Assembly (NCBI RefSeq): GCF_030167925.1 | Contig: NZ_JASKUT010000001.1 | Location: 2,170,001 to 2,234,000, forward strand | Direction of reading: 5' to 3' | DNA length: 64,000 nt | Source: Paenibacillus silviterrae | Lineage (GTDB): Bacteria > Bacillota > Bacilli > Paenibacillales > NBRC-103111 | Shown: positions 26,612 through 33,817 of the stretch, in pieces | Position numbering within the stretch: the first letter of the stretch is position 1 | Layout: each line of letters begins with the position of its first letter | Position numbers and translations under genes: made by a program | Notes under the pieces: generated by a model | Database searches by the model: none | What the model saw: the letters and a program-made list of their open reading frames with translations, nothing else | What the model was told of the DNA's origin: nothing

Positions 26612-28406
26612 ACGTATTCTCTCCTCCTGTAAAGCGTGGCAGCCATAGCTCGATACTAGCTCCCATCGTCTCTGTGCGGCTAATCTCCATGCGCTGCTGC
26701 TCTCCATAATACAGCTGAAGACGGTGGTATATGTTGCGAAGGGCATACCCTTTGTTAGCGGTAGTCGGGGCGGCCATCTCCCGAAGCAGCTGCTCCGGCT
26801 CCAATCCCTGTCCGTTATCCTCCACCAGAATGTGAAGCCAGGCTTCGCTGGCACGTACCTGCAGCAAAATTTCACCGCCGGAGGACCGGTCCTGGAACCC
26901 GTGCAGAATGCTGTTCTCAATCAGCGGTTGAATCATAATCTTGGGGACGAGACAATCCATGACCTCCTCCTCCGCTTCCATCCGGCATACGAACAGCTCT
27001 TCATAGGACCTATGCTGGATCGCCAAATATTGCCGGACATGCTCCAGCTCTTCCCGAATCGTAATCATGTCCCTGCCGCCGCTAAGGCTGAGCTGGAACA
27101 TCTGAGATAGAGCCAATATCATCTCGTTGACGTCCTCGTTCTCCCCCAGCACCGATTTGCAATAAATCGTATTTAGCGTATTGTAGAAAAAATGCGGATC
27201 CATCTGTGCAGACAACGCTTTGATTTCGGCTTTGCGCTTGTCCCGCTCACGAGTCTTCACATCCTCGATCAGCTGCTTCAGCTCATCCAGCATCCGGTTA
27301 AAGCGAAAGCCTACTTGCGAAACCTCGTCCGTGTAGGCGCTCTCAAACCGCACCCCCAAATCGTTCTCTTCGACCCGCTTCATCAGCCTCTGAAGACGAA
27401 ATAACGGCTTCAGCAGCAGCTGTGTCAAGCTGTTTGAGATGAAGAGCGACAGCACAACAAAGCCGATAATGACATAGGTGGTGGCCCTCTTGATACCATT
27501 GAGCCTAGCAAGCAGCTCTTCCTTGGATTGTATGCCGACGATCATCCAATCCTCTTTCACATCGAGCCTGGCGTAATTCACCAGGTAATCCTTATTATCG
27601 TTGCTGTAGAAAAACGAACCCGTCATGTGTTCCGTGAACTGCCGGACAAATTCCGGCTGCCCGATCCAGGAGCCCGGCCCCGCCAGACCCTTCGAGCTAA
27701 TCTCACTGCCTTCCGCATCGATAAACAAATAGGAAGTATTCGTCTGCGATAAATTTTGCATAAAGAGCTCCAGCAGGTCCTCCTCTTTCACGTTCACTAC
27801 GACAAAAACCCCGGTTGCTTTGTCACCTAAATCATTGACCCCCTCTACAACGAGCGAGATGACTCGCTTTTTATCCGTAAAGAAGGGATCGATATGACCT
27901 TTGCTCCAAAACCCCCGTTTTTGCTGCTGGAACTGCAGATACATATCGGATCGGTAGAAGGAATAATCCGCACTACGAACACTTGAGGTAGGATAGTAGT
28001 CTCCGTGGGGTGTAGCAATCAGAATACTGTCAATCATCATGTCGTTAAATTTGACCTGTGAGAATACGGGCTGCAGCGAAGTCAGCGATTGATAATACCT
28101 CGTGGTGTCTCCATTTTGCACATCGGTCAGTACCTTCTTGAATGCATCGCTAAACATTAATGCCCTTACGGCAATGCCGATATTTTTCAGCCTTTCGTTA
28201 ACGATTTGGGCGGATTGGTTCACGGTATCCTGACTCGACTGAAAGGCATTCCGTTGAATTTCCTTGGCCGCAATCAAGTAGGCTATACTTCCCGTGGACA
28301 GCAGCCCGCATATGATCAGAATAACGAAAGCAAACCAGATTCTATGTCTTAGTGAAATCGAATAGATCCATTGTACAAGGAAGGACCACCCTCTGCGCTG
28401 CTTCAT
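26595..28406 (-). CDS. YesM-type sensor histidine kinase
   Basis: 603 aa. A first helix (about residues 22-46), an extracellular sensor of about 230 residues and a second helix (TTYVIIGFVVLSLFISNSL) precede HAMP (RLMKRVEENDLGVRFESAY), the phospho-His region MDPHFFYNTLNTIYC and an ATPase domain (IENSILHGFQDRSSGG; YALRNIYHRL). GGAG precedes the ATG by 7 bases. It forms a two-component pair with the overlapping regulator gene. The 150 bp upstream, up to the greA-like terminator, should hold its promoter; I see no strong consensus there. Confidence 0.92.
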   Translation of the reverse strand: MKQRRGWSFLVQWIYSISLRHRIWFAFVILIICGLLSTGSIAYLIAAKEIQRNAFQSSQDTVNQSAQIVNERLKNIGIAVRALMFSDAFKKVLTDVQNGDTTRYYQSLTSLQPVFSQVKFNDMMIDSILIATPHGDYYPTSSVRSADYSFYRSDMYLQFQQQKRGFWSKGHIDPFFTDKKRVISLVVEGVNDLGDKATGVFVVVNVKEEDLLELFMQNLSQTNTSYLFIDAEGSEISSKGLAGPGSWIGQPEFVRQFTEHMTGSFFYSNDNKDYLVNYARLDVKEDWMIVGIQSKEELLARLNGIKRATTYVIIGFVVLSLFISNSLTQLLLKPLFRLQRLMKRVEENDLGVRFESAYTDEVSQVGFRFNRMLDELKQLIEDVKTRERDKRKAEIKALSAQMDPHFFYNTLNTIYCKSVLGENEDVNEMILALSQMFQLSLSGGRDMITIREELEHVRQYLAIQHRSYEELFVCRMEAEEEVMDCLVPKIMIQPLIENSILHGFQDRSSGGEILLQVRASEAWLHILVEDNGQGLEPEQLLREMAAPTTANKGYALRNIYHRLQLYYGEQQRMEISRTETMGASIELWLPRFTGGENTYDPTA

Positions 28407-28555
28407 AAGATAACTCCAGCACCTCTCGTGAAAGTCTGTACAGGTTCAACCCCCGCTGTGGGTCTTCCTTGTATTATAAGGTAGAACGGCTATGGGGAAC
28501 ATGGGGAATGAATATGCTTGTGGGCAACTTTTTACTGCTGACGACTCGGTTCGCA

Positions 28556-28594
28556 TGAAAAACGGGGAGAAGCTGCCGCCGCAGCCTCTCCCCG
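28556..28594 (-). terminator. Terminator after GreA-like gene
   Basis: Stem CGGGGAGA / TCTCCCCG (28563-28570, 28587-28594) with a nested AGCTGC/GCAGCC pairing, then TTTTTC on the minus strand. Confidence 0.85.
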
Positions 28595-28603
28595 CAATGG
28601 GTT

Positions 28604-29035
28604 CTATTCAAATTTGACTTCCACGATTTGAAGAGGATACTCAGCCGCGGAGGTTTGAATCGTGACGGTCTCCCCTTCGGCCTTAGACAGCAGCTGGTTG
28701 CCGAGCGGCGAGAAGAATGACACCTTATTATCGTCCGGATCGACTTCCGAAGGGAGTACGACCTTAAACACCTCGTGGGATCCGTCATCATGACGAACGG
28801 TGACGCTGCTCCCGATGAGAGCAATTTGATTCAAAATTTGAGTAAGCGAAGCGTCGTCCAGCTGAAGGAACCGCTCCAACAGTTGAACGTACTGTTCAAC
28901 GCTTTTATCCATCAATGTCTTTTCCCTATTGTAGACAGGGTAGTAGGAAGCAAGAAACAACGGCATTTGCTCGTCAAAAAAGATGAGCTGCTTCGTAAGC
29001 CTCTCCCGCAGCTCATACGCGCTGCTAAGGTTCAT
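28604..29035 (-). CDS. GreA/GreB-family transcription elongation factor-like protein
   Basis: 143 aa. The N-terminal half is helical, a possible coiled coil. The C-terminal half matches the GreA/B FKBP-like domain, with SSVTVRHDDGSHEVFKVVLP and VSFFSPLGNQLLSKAEGETV. The family acts on backtracked RNA polymerase. The N-terminal arm is not a clear match to canonical GreA and lacks an obvious acidic tip, so it may be a Rnk/GreA paralogue that binds polymerase without transcript cleavage. The ATG at 29035 is 8 bases after GGGGTGA; a GTG at 29047 is the alternative. It is a single gene with its own terminator. Confidence 0.75.
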   Translation of the reverse strand: MNLSSAYELRERLTKQLIFFDEQMPLFLASYYPVYNREKTLMDKSVEQYVQLLERFLQLDDASLTQILNQIALIGSSVTVRHDDGSHEVFKVVLPSEVDPDDNKVSFFSPLGNQLLSKAEGETVTIQTSAAEYPLQIVEVKFE

Positions 29036-29105
29036 AGTAGATTTCACCCCAAATAAGAAAACACCAGCTTCGAGACACTTGCCCCATATACAAAACCTCC
29101 ATTTT

Positions 29106-29210
29106 CTATAAAATCGTTTGTTGTAAAATAAAATAAAGCAAAAGGGCCGCTATCATAAGCGTAGAGATCACGGACAGCAGTTGAAAGAAGGCTTCCGTTT
29201 TCGATTTCAA
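29106..29210 (-). CDS. 34-aa single-helix membrane peptide
   Basis: Begins with TTG at 29210, 8 bases after GGGAGG, and encodes MKSKTEAFFQLLSVISTLMI... ending LQQTIL. A short charged head is followed by one hydrophobic helix of about 24 residues. It lies 43 bp downstream of the Cse60-like gene in the same direction, so it is probably in the same operon and may be sporulation-linked (inference). Family unknown. The frame is open further upstream, but that would overlap the Cse60-like gene. Confidence 0.5.
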   Translation of the reverse strand: MKSKTEAFFQLLSVISTLMIAALLLYFILQQTIL

Positions 29211-29253
29211 GGCCGACACCCTCCCGTTTTCATAAGAAGCTAACCTAATGGTG

Positions 29254-29445
29254 TTAGTTGTTATCCACCTTGTAAACAACGAGGATGCAGCTTCGCTGAA
29301 TGCCCGCTCCGCCAATCGCAGGCTTCACGATGGTGCCGTAACATACGTTGACAACCTGCTCTTCCTTCAATTCGGCTAGAAATAAATTCGCGCGAGCCTC
29401 TGCGTAAGACGAATCCGTGTCAATAAATTCTTTGACTTGAATCAT
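29254..29445 (-). CDS. Sporulation protein Cse60-like
   Basis: 63 aa. The pattern VKEFIDTDSSYAEARANLFL, EEQVVNVCYGT and RSCILVVYK resembles the Cse60 family, small sigma-E-dependent proteins of sporulating bacilli with no known biochemical role. AGGAGGTGA precedes the ATG. A promoter-like TTGACA-17-TATGGT lies about 100 bp upstream. The 34-aa membrane peptide follows it. Confidence 0.65.
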   Translation of the reverse strand: MIQVKEFIDTDSSYAEARANLFLAELKEEQVVNVCYGTIVKPAIGGAGIQRSCILVVYKVDNN

Positions 29446-29545
29446 CTGTAGTCACCTCCTTTAATTTATACATTAAATGTAAAAAATCCATAGAAATACA
29501 ACAAGACACCCCGCTGTATAGACGGAATGTCTTCTGTACGTCCTA

Positions 29546-29574
29546 ACCATATCATCGGGGCCGGTTATTGTCAA
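29546..29574 (-). promoter_or_regulatory. Promoter upstream of cse60-like gene
   Basis: On the minus strand TTGACA (29574-29569), 17-bp spacer, TATGGT (29551-29546). A loose hairpin (about 29503-29534) lies in the predicted leader. A sigma-A pattern was not expected for a Cse60-type gene, so the true sporulation promoter may be nearer. Confidence 0.5.
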
Positions 29575-29654
29575 TCTATTTCCAGTCCGCTCGTCCTGCG
29601 ATAACTCTGTTTACGTAAGTGGATTGTGACCTGGAATTCAGTCGTTTGATTAAA

Positions 29655-30143
29655 TCAGCTTTCGTCAGCAGTAGGACCATACAAGGCCGGCAGCGGAACA
29701 TCCAACATGCGAAGGTATATTGTAAGCTGCCCCCGATGGTGATACCAATGATTCAACATGAGCGTTCGCACCATCTCGATTCGAGGCACTTCAAAGAGCG
29801 GTATGCCATCCTTGGTTAGCTTCCACCTTTCCATGAGCCCCTCATCTCCCCAAGCAGCAAGCTTGGCTTCGGCAATGCTCAGACTCTCGTCCAGAGCGGC
29901 TATTATTTCCTCTACTCCCCTCGCTTCCGGCAAAGGCACGACCGGTATTTCACGTACCCGCTCATTCAACAGCTCGGCTATGCCATGAGGCAAGCCCGCA
30001 ATATGCATAGCAAGCTGACCTAAGCTCATAGAACGCTCATGCGGCTTCCATGAAAGCTTGGCGGCCGGTACCCGCTCCAGAACCTTCTTGGTCATTGCTC
30101 CTTCCTCTCGTAATTCTGCGATCAGTCTATCTCTATACATCAT
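29655..30143 (-). CDS. DinB-family protein
   Basis: 162 aa. A four-helix bundle with LGQLAMHIAGLP and MLNHWYHHRGQLTIYLRML; the conserved His residues (MHIAGLP, HWYHHRGQ) form the metal-binding triad of the DinB/YfiT superfamily, often thiol-dependent transferases. AAGGAGG stands 6 bases before the ATG at 30143. It appears to be a single gene; the biological substrate is unknown. Confidence 0.85.
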   Translation of the reverse strand: MMYRDRLIAELREEGAMTKKVLERVPAAKLSWKPHERSMSLGQLAMHIAGLPHGIAELLNERVREIPVVPLPEARGVEEIIAALDESLSIAEAKLAAWGDEGLMERWKLTKDGIPLFEVPRIEMVRTLMLNHWYHHRGQLTIYLRMLDVPLPALYGPTADES

Positions 30144-30267
30144 ACAAAGCCTCCTTGAACTGTTGGTATATAAAGATGATAACATTGGAATTCACAGCCT
30201 ATTTCTTATAAATTGCTATGTTAAGTTCACCCGCAAAAAAATGTGTGCCTGGGGGCACTCCCACATG

Positions 30268-30289
30268 AAAAAACCGGCCTTTCGGCCGG
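30268..30289 (-). terminator. Terminator after yitT-like gene
   Basis: CCGGCC / GGCCGG stem with GAAA loop on the minus strand, then TTTTTTC. A second perfect 10-bp stem (30325-30334 with 30348-30357) lies between it and the stop of the yitT-like gene. Confidence 0.75.
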
Positions 30290-30403
30290 CTGCGGTTGTC
30301 TTGTTAAGCAGGTTTTATCAAGAGCAGGGAGCAGCTGCCGCGGCAATCTGCTCCCTGACTGTGGTACGAAATCGGTTGAATGTTCTCCGGTTCTTCATTT
30401 TCT

Positions 30404-31012
30404 TTAACCGACAACGGTCTGACTAGGTTTATTTGCCGAAAGCTGGGTTCCTGCAAATATTTTCTTCTTATAAAGACCGATTATGCTCGAAACGATGAAT
30501 ACCGAAGCTATCGACAGTGCACCTTGCAACGCTCCTACGGAATAAAAGCCGAGAATGACAATGCTTGAATCAAATACGAAGTTTACGGTACCCGGATTCA
30601 TCTTATATCGTTTTTGCAAAAACAAAGCCATAATGTTAACCCCGCCTAATGAAGCGCGGTTGACGAGCAGTGTCGTTAATCCAATGCCGCAAAGGATACT
30701 ACCGACCAACGTTCCAATAAACATATTGAGTACAAAGTCTGGCAGCCATCGATCGACAGCGGTCATAAGCGTCACCAGCATGACGGAAACCATCGTGGAC
30801 AACGTGAAATTCCATCCCATCTGGATAACCGCAACGAAATAAAATGGAAGATTAACGATGAAAAACAACAGAGCGAACGGGATTTCGAACATGTAGGAGA
30901 GCGTTAACGTCAGTCCTGCCGTTCCGCCCGTGACGACCTCCGAATGCTTTAGCACAATGAGTCCAAGGCTAATGAGCAAGCAGCCTGCCGCGATGGATAA
31001 CGGACGATTCAT
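30404..31012 (-). CDS. YitT-family membrane protein
   Basis: 202 aa with about five or six membrane helices. VVTGGTAGLTLTLSYMFEIPF, NRASLGGVNIMALFLQKRY and PGTVNFVFDSSIVILGFY match the DUF161 repeats of the YitT family. The C-terminal DUF2179 domain present in many members is absent, a known shorter form. Function in the family is unclear. It is divergent from an Lrp/AsnC regulator that could control it. Confidence 0.85.
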   Translation of the reverse strand: MNRPLSIAAGCLLISLGLIVLKHSEVVTGGTAGLTLTLSYMFEIPFALLFFIVNLPFYFVAVIQMGWNFTLSTMVSVMLVTLMTAVDRWLPDFVLNMFIGTLVGSILCGIGLTTLLVNRASLGGVNIMALFLQKRYKMNPGTVNFVFDSSIVILGFYSVGALQGALSIASVFIVSSIIGLYKKKIFAGTQLSANKPSQTVVG

Positions 31013-31250
31013 GATGAGCTTCCCCTTTCAGCGCGGTCGGATTAAAGAATGCCGCACAGATTTCCTACGCCTTATCGATCTTGGATATGCGTGTTCAGTA
31101 CGTACGTATCCCCCGACGGCGTTTGTTTACATGTTATAATAAGAATCATGAGAATTACATGCATTTTCGATTGTATAAATCACGATGTCCTTTAAATTTT
31201 GAATATTTTTTGTTAGCATTTATTACATATTGAAATCAAGGGGCAAGAGC

Positions 31251-31697
31251 ATGGACAAAATCGATATTTCGTTGTTGGAAATTTTGCAGGAAGATGCGCG
31301 CATTACCGTGAGCGAGTTGTCCAAGAAACTGTCGCTGAGCAGACCGAGTATCACGGAGCGGCTGCACCGCCTGCAGGAAAAAGGGGTTATCGTGGGATTC
31401 TCGGCGCGTGTATCGCCGGAAGCCTGCGGAAGGAATACGCTGCTATTTATCCAAATCAGCGATTTAAAAATTCCTGCAAAACAATGGGAGAACATGATTG
31501 TGGCGGAACAGGACGTGCTGGAGTGCCATCGGGTAACCGGACACATCGGTTATGTTATCAAGGCTGCCGTAAACGGCATGGATGGCCTTCGAGTGCTTGT
31601 GGATCGGCTAATGCAATACAGTAATTACGTGAACACGTCCGTTATCCTGACGTCCCCGGTTTCCTACCGTCCCATTCTCCCAACCAAGGAAGAATAA
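31251..31697 (+). CDS. Lrp/AsnC-family transcriptional regulator
   Basis: 148 aa. An N-terminal HTH (MDKIDISLLEILQEDARITVSELSKKLSLSRPSITERLHRL) is followed by an alphabeta ligand-binding (RAM) domain with the VLECHRVTGHIGYVIKAAV motif. The ATG at 31251 has AAGGGG upstream; a TTG 7 codons earlier is open but less likely. These regulators usually respond to an amino acid or related ligand. The divergent yitT-like gene, 238 bp away, is the obvious candidate target. Confidence 0.88.
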   Translation: MDKIDISLLEILQEDARITVSELSKKLSLSRPSITERLHRLQEKGVIVGFSARVSPEACGRNTLLFIQISDLKIPAKQWENMIVAEQDVLECHRVTGHIGYVIKAAVNGMDGLRVLVDRLMQYSNYVNTSVILTSPVSYRPILPTKEE

Positions 31698-31739
31698 ATA
31701 AGTCATATACTCACTTAAACCATGAACGTTGAAAAAGCG

Positions 31740-31782
31740 GAAGCACTCCTCAAATAGCCAACGGCATTCGAAGGAGTGCTTC
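31740..31782. terminator. Bidirectional terminator between Lrp and aldo/keto reductase genes
   Basis: Perfect 11-bp stem GAAGCACTCCT / AGGAGTGCTTC with a 21-nt loop. The minus strand continues CGCTTTTTC, favouring the reductase gene. Confidence 0.65.
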
Positions 31783-31792
31783 TTGTCTCGAA

Positions 31793-32842
31793 CTATCTTA
31801 TTCGATTGTGAAACCGATTCTCATAGTAGTCCGGACTGCTTCCGAGCTTGGCAAGCACCGGCTCGCTGATTCGATTCAACCGATCCATCACATCACGTTC
31901 CAGCTTCAAGGACGCAGCAGCGGCATTCAGCTCCAGCTGAGCTGCATTGCGGGAGCCCACGATCGTTGTTGTAATCCCGCTGTTAGCGACAGCCCAGGCA
32001 AGACAAAGGGCCGACATCGTTACATTCAGCTCAGCGGCAATCATTCGAACCTCGTTCAGCACTTTATGGATCTCGACCTCGGCTCCTTCTTCTCCATGGC
32101 GGCTCCCTGTTCCCCGACTGTGATGAAAATGCCTGGATCTCGCCTGCATAGGCTTCACTGACGAAAGCTCGTTATGCTCCCCTGTCAGTACACCTTGCTG
32201 CAAGGGCATATATCCGATCACGCCTATTCCTTGATTCACACAATAGGGCAGGATCGTTTCTTCGATGGCACGGGATATCAAATTATAAGGCAGCTCATTG
32301 GAAACCACCTCTACCCCCGTTGCTTGAACCTCCATCATTTGCTCAACACCATGGTTGCTGATCCCGATATAACGGATTTTCCCCTCCCGTTGCAGCTCCT
32401 GAAGGGTAAAGAAAACCTCCTCTACCGTAGGAGGACTTTGAATCAAGTCACTGCTTGAGGAAAAGTGTTGAATCGATAAGGGTGAAATCGGCCAATGCAG
32501 CATGTAAAGGTCGATATAGTCGGTCTGTAAACGCTTGAGACTCGCCTCGCAGCCCTCTCGCAGCAAATCAGGTCTTGCGTTGGCCGTATTGATTTTGCTT
32601 CCGATGACCGCTTCGTGCCTGCGCCCCTTAAGCGAGATGCCCAGCGAAATTTCACTTTCACCGTTATTATAGACTTCCGCCGTGTCGAAGTAATTGATCC
32701 CCCGGTCCAGTGCATGATGTACTACTTCATCTACATCCTTTTGACTTTGGGCTCCCCAATAATCCCCTCCCCCGTATTGCCAGCAGCCCATACCAAGTAC
32801 ACTAAGCTGAAGCTCCGATGTTCCAAGTCTGCGAACCTTCAT
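31793..32842 (-). CDS. Aldo/keto reductase
   Basis: 349 aa TIM-barrel NADPH-dependent reductase. Catalytic tetrad visible: Asp and Tyr in FDTAEVYNNG, Lys in VIGSKI and His in LHWPISP. The cofactor region includes GVIGYMPLQQGVLTG and IVGSRNAAQLELN near the C-terminus. A GGGGGG stretch precedes the ATG. It stands alone between two terminators/promoters. Similar proteins reduce sugars or act as potassium-channel beta-like or general stress proteins; the substrate cannot be assigned. Confidence 0.88.
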   Translation of the reverse strand: MKVRRLGTSELQLSVLGMGCWQYGGGDYWGAQSQKDVDEVVHHALDRGINYFDTAEVYNNGESEISLGISLKGRRHEAVIGSKINTANARPDLLREGCEASLKRLQTDYIDLYMLHWPISPLSIQHFSSSSDLIQSPPTVEEVFFTLQELQREGKIRYIGISNHGVEQMMEVQATGVEVVSNELPYNLISRAIEETILPYCVNQGIGVIGYMPLQQGVLTGEHNELSSVKPMQARSRHFHHSRGTGSRHGEEGAEVEIHKVLNEVRMIAAELNVTMSALCLAWAVANSGITTTIVGSRNAAQLELNAAAASLKLERDVMDRLNRISEPVLAKLGSSPDYYENRFHNRIR

Positions 32843-32950
32843 CCTGCGCCCCCCAAATCCGATTTACGTTAATTCGTTTCCACTAGTATCATTAATCACA
32901 CATATGATAGATAAATGGACTTCCGTAGCCACAACTCGGACAAATTTCCT

Positions 32951-32979
32951 TTGACAAATTGTCTGATAATTCGTACAAT
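32951..32979 (+). promoter_or_regulatory. Strong sigma-A promoter of small-protein gene
   Basis: TTGACA (32951-32956), 17-bp spacer, TACAAT (32974-32979). GACAAATTGTC (32953-32963) and ATAATT-5-AATTAT (32967-32983) overlap the promoter as possible operator half-sites. Confidence 0.75.
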
Positions 32980-33029
32980 TATTCCATAGCAAACGAATGA
33001 AAGATTCTATCTACTAGGAGCTGGTTCAC

Positions 33030-33134
33030 ATGACACATGTAAAAGAAATAGTCAAAGGTATGCTGTTCGGGATGGTTTCGATCGGTGCACTGCCTTTTCT
33101 CCTAGTGCGTACTTTTCTTGAAAATACGCTGTAA
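33030..33134 (+). CDS. 34-aa membrane peptide with own promoter and terminator
   Basis: ATG at 33030, 9 bases after AGGAG, encodes MTHVKEIVKGMLFGMVSIGA followed by LPFLLVRTFLENTL and TAA. A charged head precedes one hydrophobic stretch, so a membrane-anchored micropeptide is likely. A near-consensus promoter and a rho-independent terminator frame it exactly, making it a complete mini-transcription unit. Family not recognised. It lies next to, and convergent with, a MarR-type regulator gene. Confidence 0.65.
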   Translation: MTHVKEIVKGMLFGMVSIGALPFLLVRTFLENTL

Positions 33135-33146
33135 GCGGTATGGAAG

Positions 33147-33171
33147 AGCTGTCTCCGGGCAGCTTTTTTTG
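33147..33171 (+). terminator. Terminator after micropeptide gene
   Basis: Stem AGCTGTC / GGCAGCT (one G-U pair) with TCCG loop, then TTTTTTTG. Confidence 0.75.
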
Positions 33172-33209
33172 TTTTCCAAGAAAACGCATCCAAATGAAAG
33201 TAGAGAGAG

Positions 33210-33650
33210 TTACTTCTCTTCTGCAACCTTCTTCTCCAATCTCTCGCTTAGAAGATGTAACGATTGCAGCATCCGATCCAGCTCTGCAGGCTCTAACCCT
33301 TCCAGAACAGAGCTGTAGAAGCGTTGCTGATGTTCGAACAAAGACACTTTGATTTGCTCCAGCTGTTCCGTTTTTTGAATCCAGGTAACACGGCGATCCT
33401 CCTTGTCGCGAACGCGCCGAATCCAGCCGTCCCGCTCCAGCCGATCGATGATTCCGGATACGGTGCTATAAGAAAGATGCATGGCTTCCGTGATCTGTCC
33501 GATCGTTTTCGGTCCGTAGGATATTTCCGAAATGCACAACATCTGGGGTTTCGTCAGCTTAAATTCCTTGAGAAAAATTTTCTCCATCGTAGCCGTATAC
33601 GAGCGGCTTAGCTTCATTGTTGCCAAGCTGATGGGCAGTGCTTGCTCCAT
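33210..33650 (-). CDS. MarR-family transcriptional regulator
   Basis: 146 aa. Winged helix typical of MarR: LTKPQMLCISEISYGPKTIGQ, EAMHLSYSTVSGIIDRLERDGWIRR and the wing RDKEDRRVTWIQKT. The ATG at 33650 (MEQALP) has GGAGGG 7 bases upstream. It lies just downstream of the Emr-type efflux operon on the same strand but behind a strong terminator; it is the natural candidate repressor of that operon and perhaps of the 34-aa gene opposite. Confidence 0.88.
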   Translation of the reverse strand: MEQALPISLATMKLSRSYTATMEKIFLKEFKLTKPQMLCISEISYGPKTIGQITEAMHLSYSTVSGIIDRLERDGWIRRVRDKEDRRVTWIQKTEQLEQIKVSLFEHQQRFYSSVLEGLEPAELDRMLQSLHLLSERLEKKVAEEK

Positions 33651-33762
33651 GGTATGCCCTCCGTCATAGCTTTCTGCAATTGTTCTGTTCAAACTATATC
33701 ATACATATTTTGGGCCGCCAACTGGCGGGAAAGTCCACTAGCGTTTTACCCCGTTCTTCTGT

Positions 33763-33804
33763 AAAAAAAGGCAGCCGTCTTATACGTAGTAAGCAACGGC
33801 TGCC
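33763..33804 (-). terminator. Terminator of efflux operon
   Basis: Stem GGCAGCCGT / ACGGCTGCC, then TTTTTTT on the minus strand. Confidence 0.85.
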
Positions 33805-33817
33805 CTAATACAGTTCA

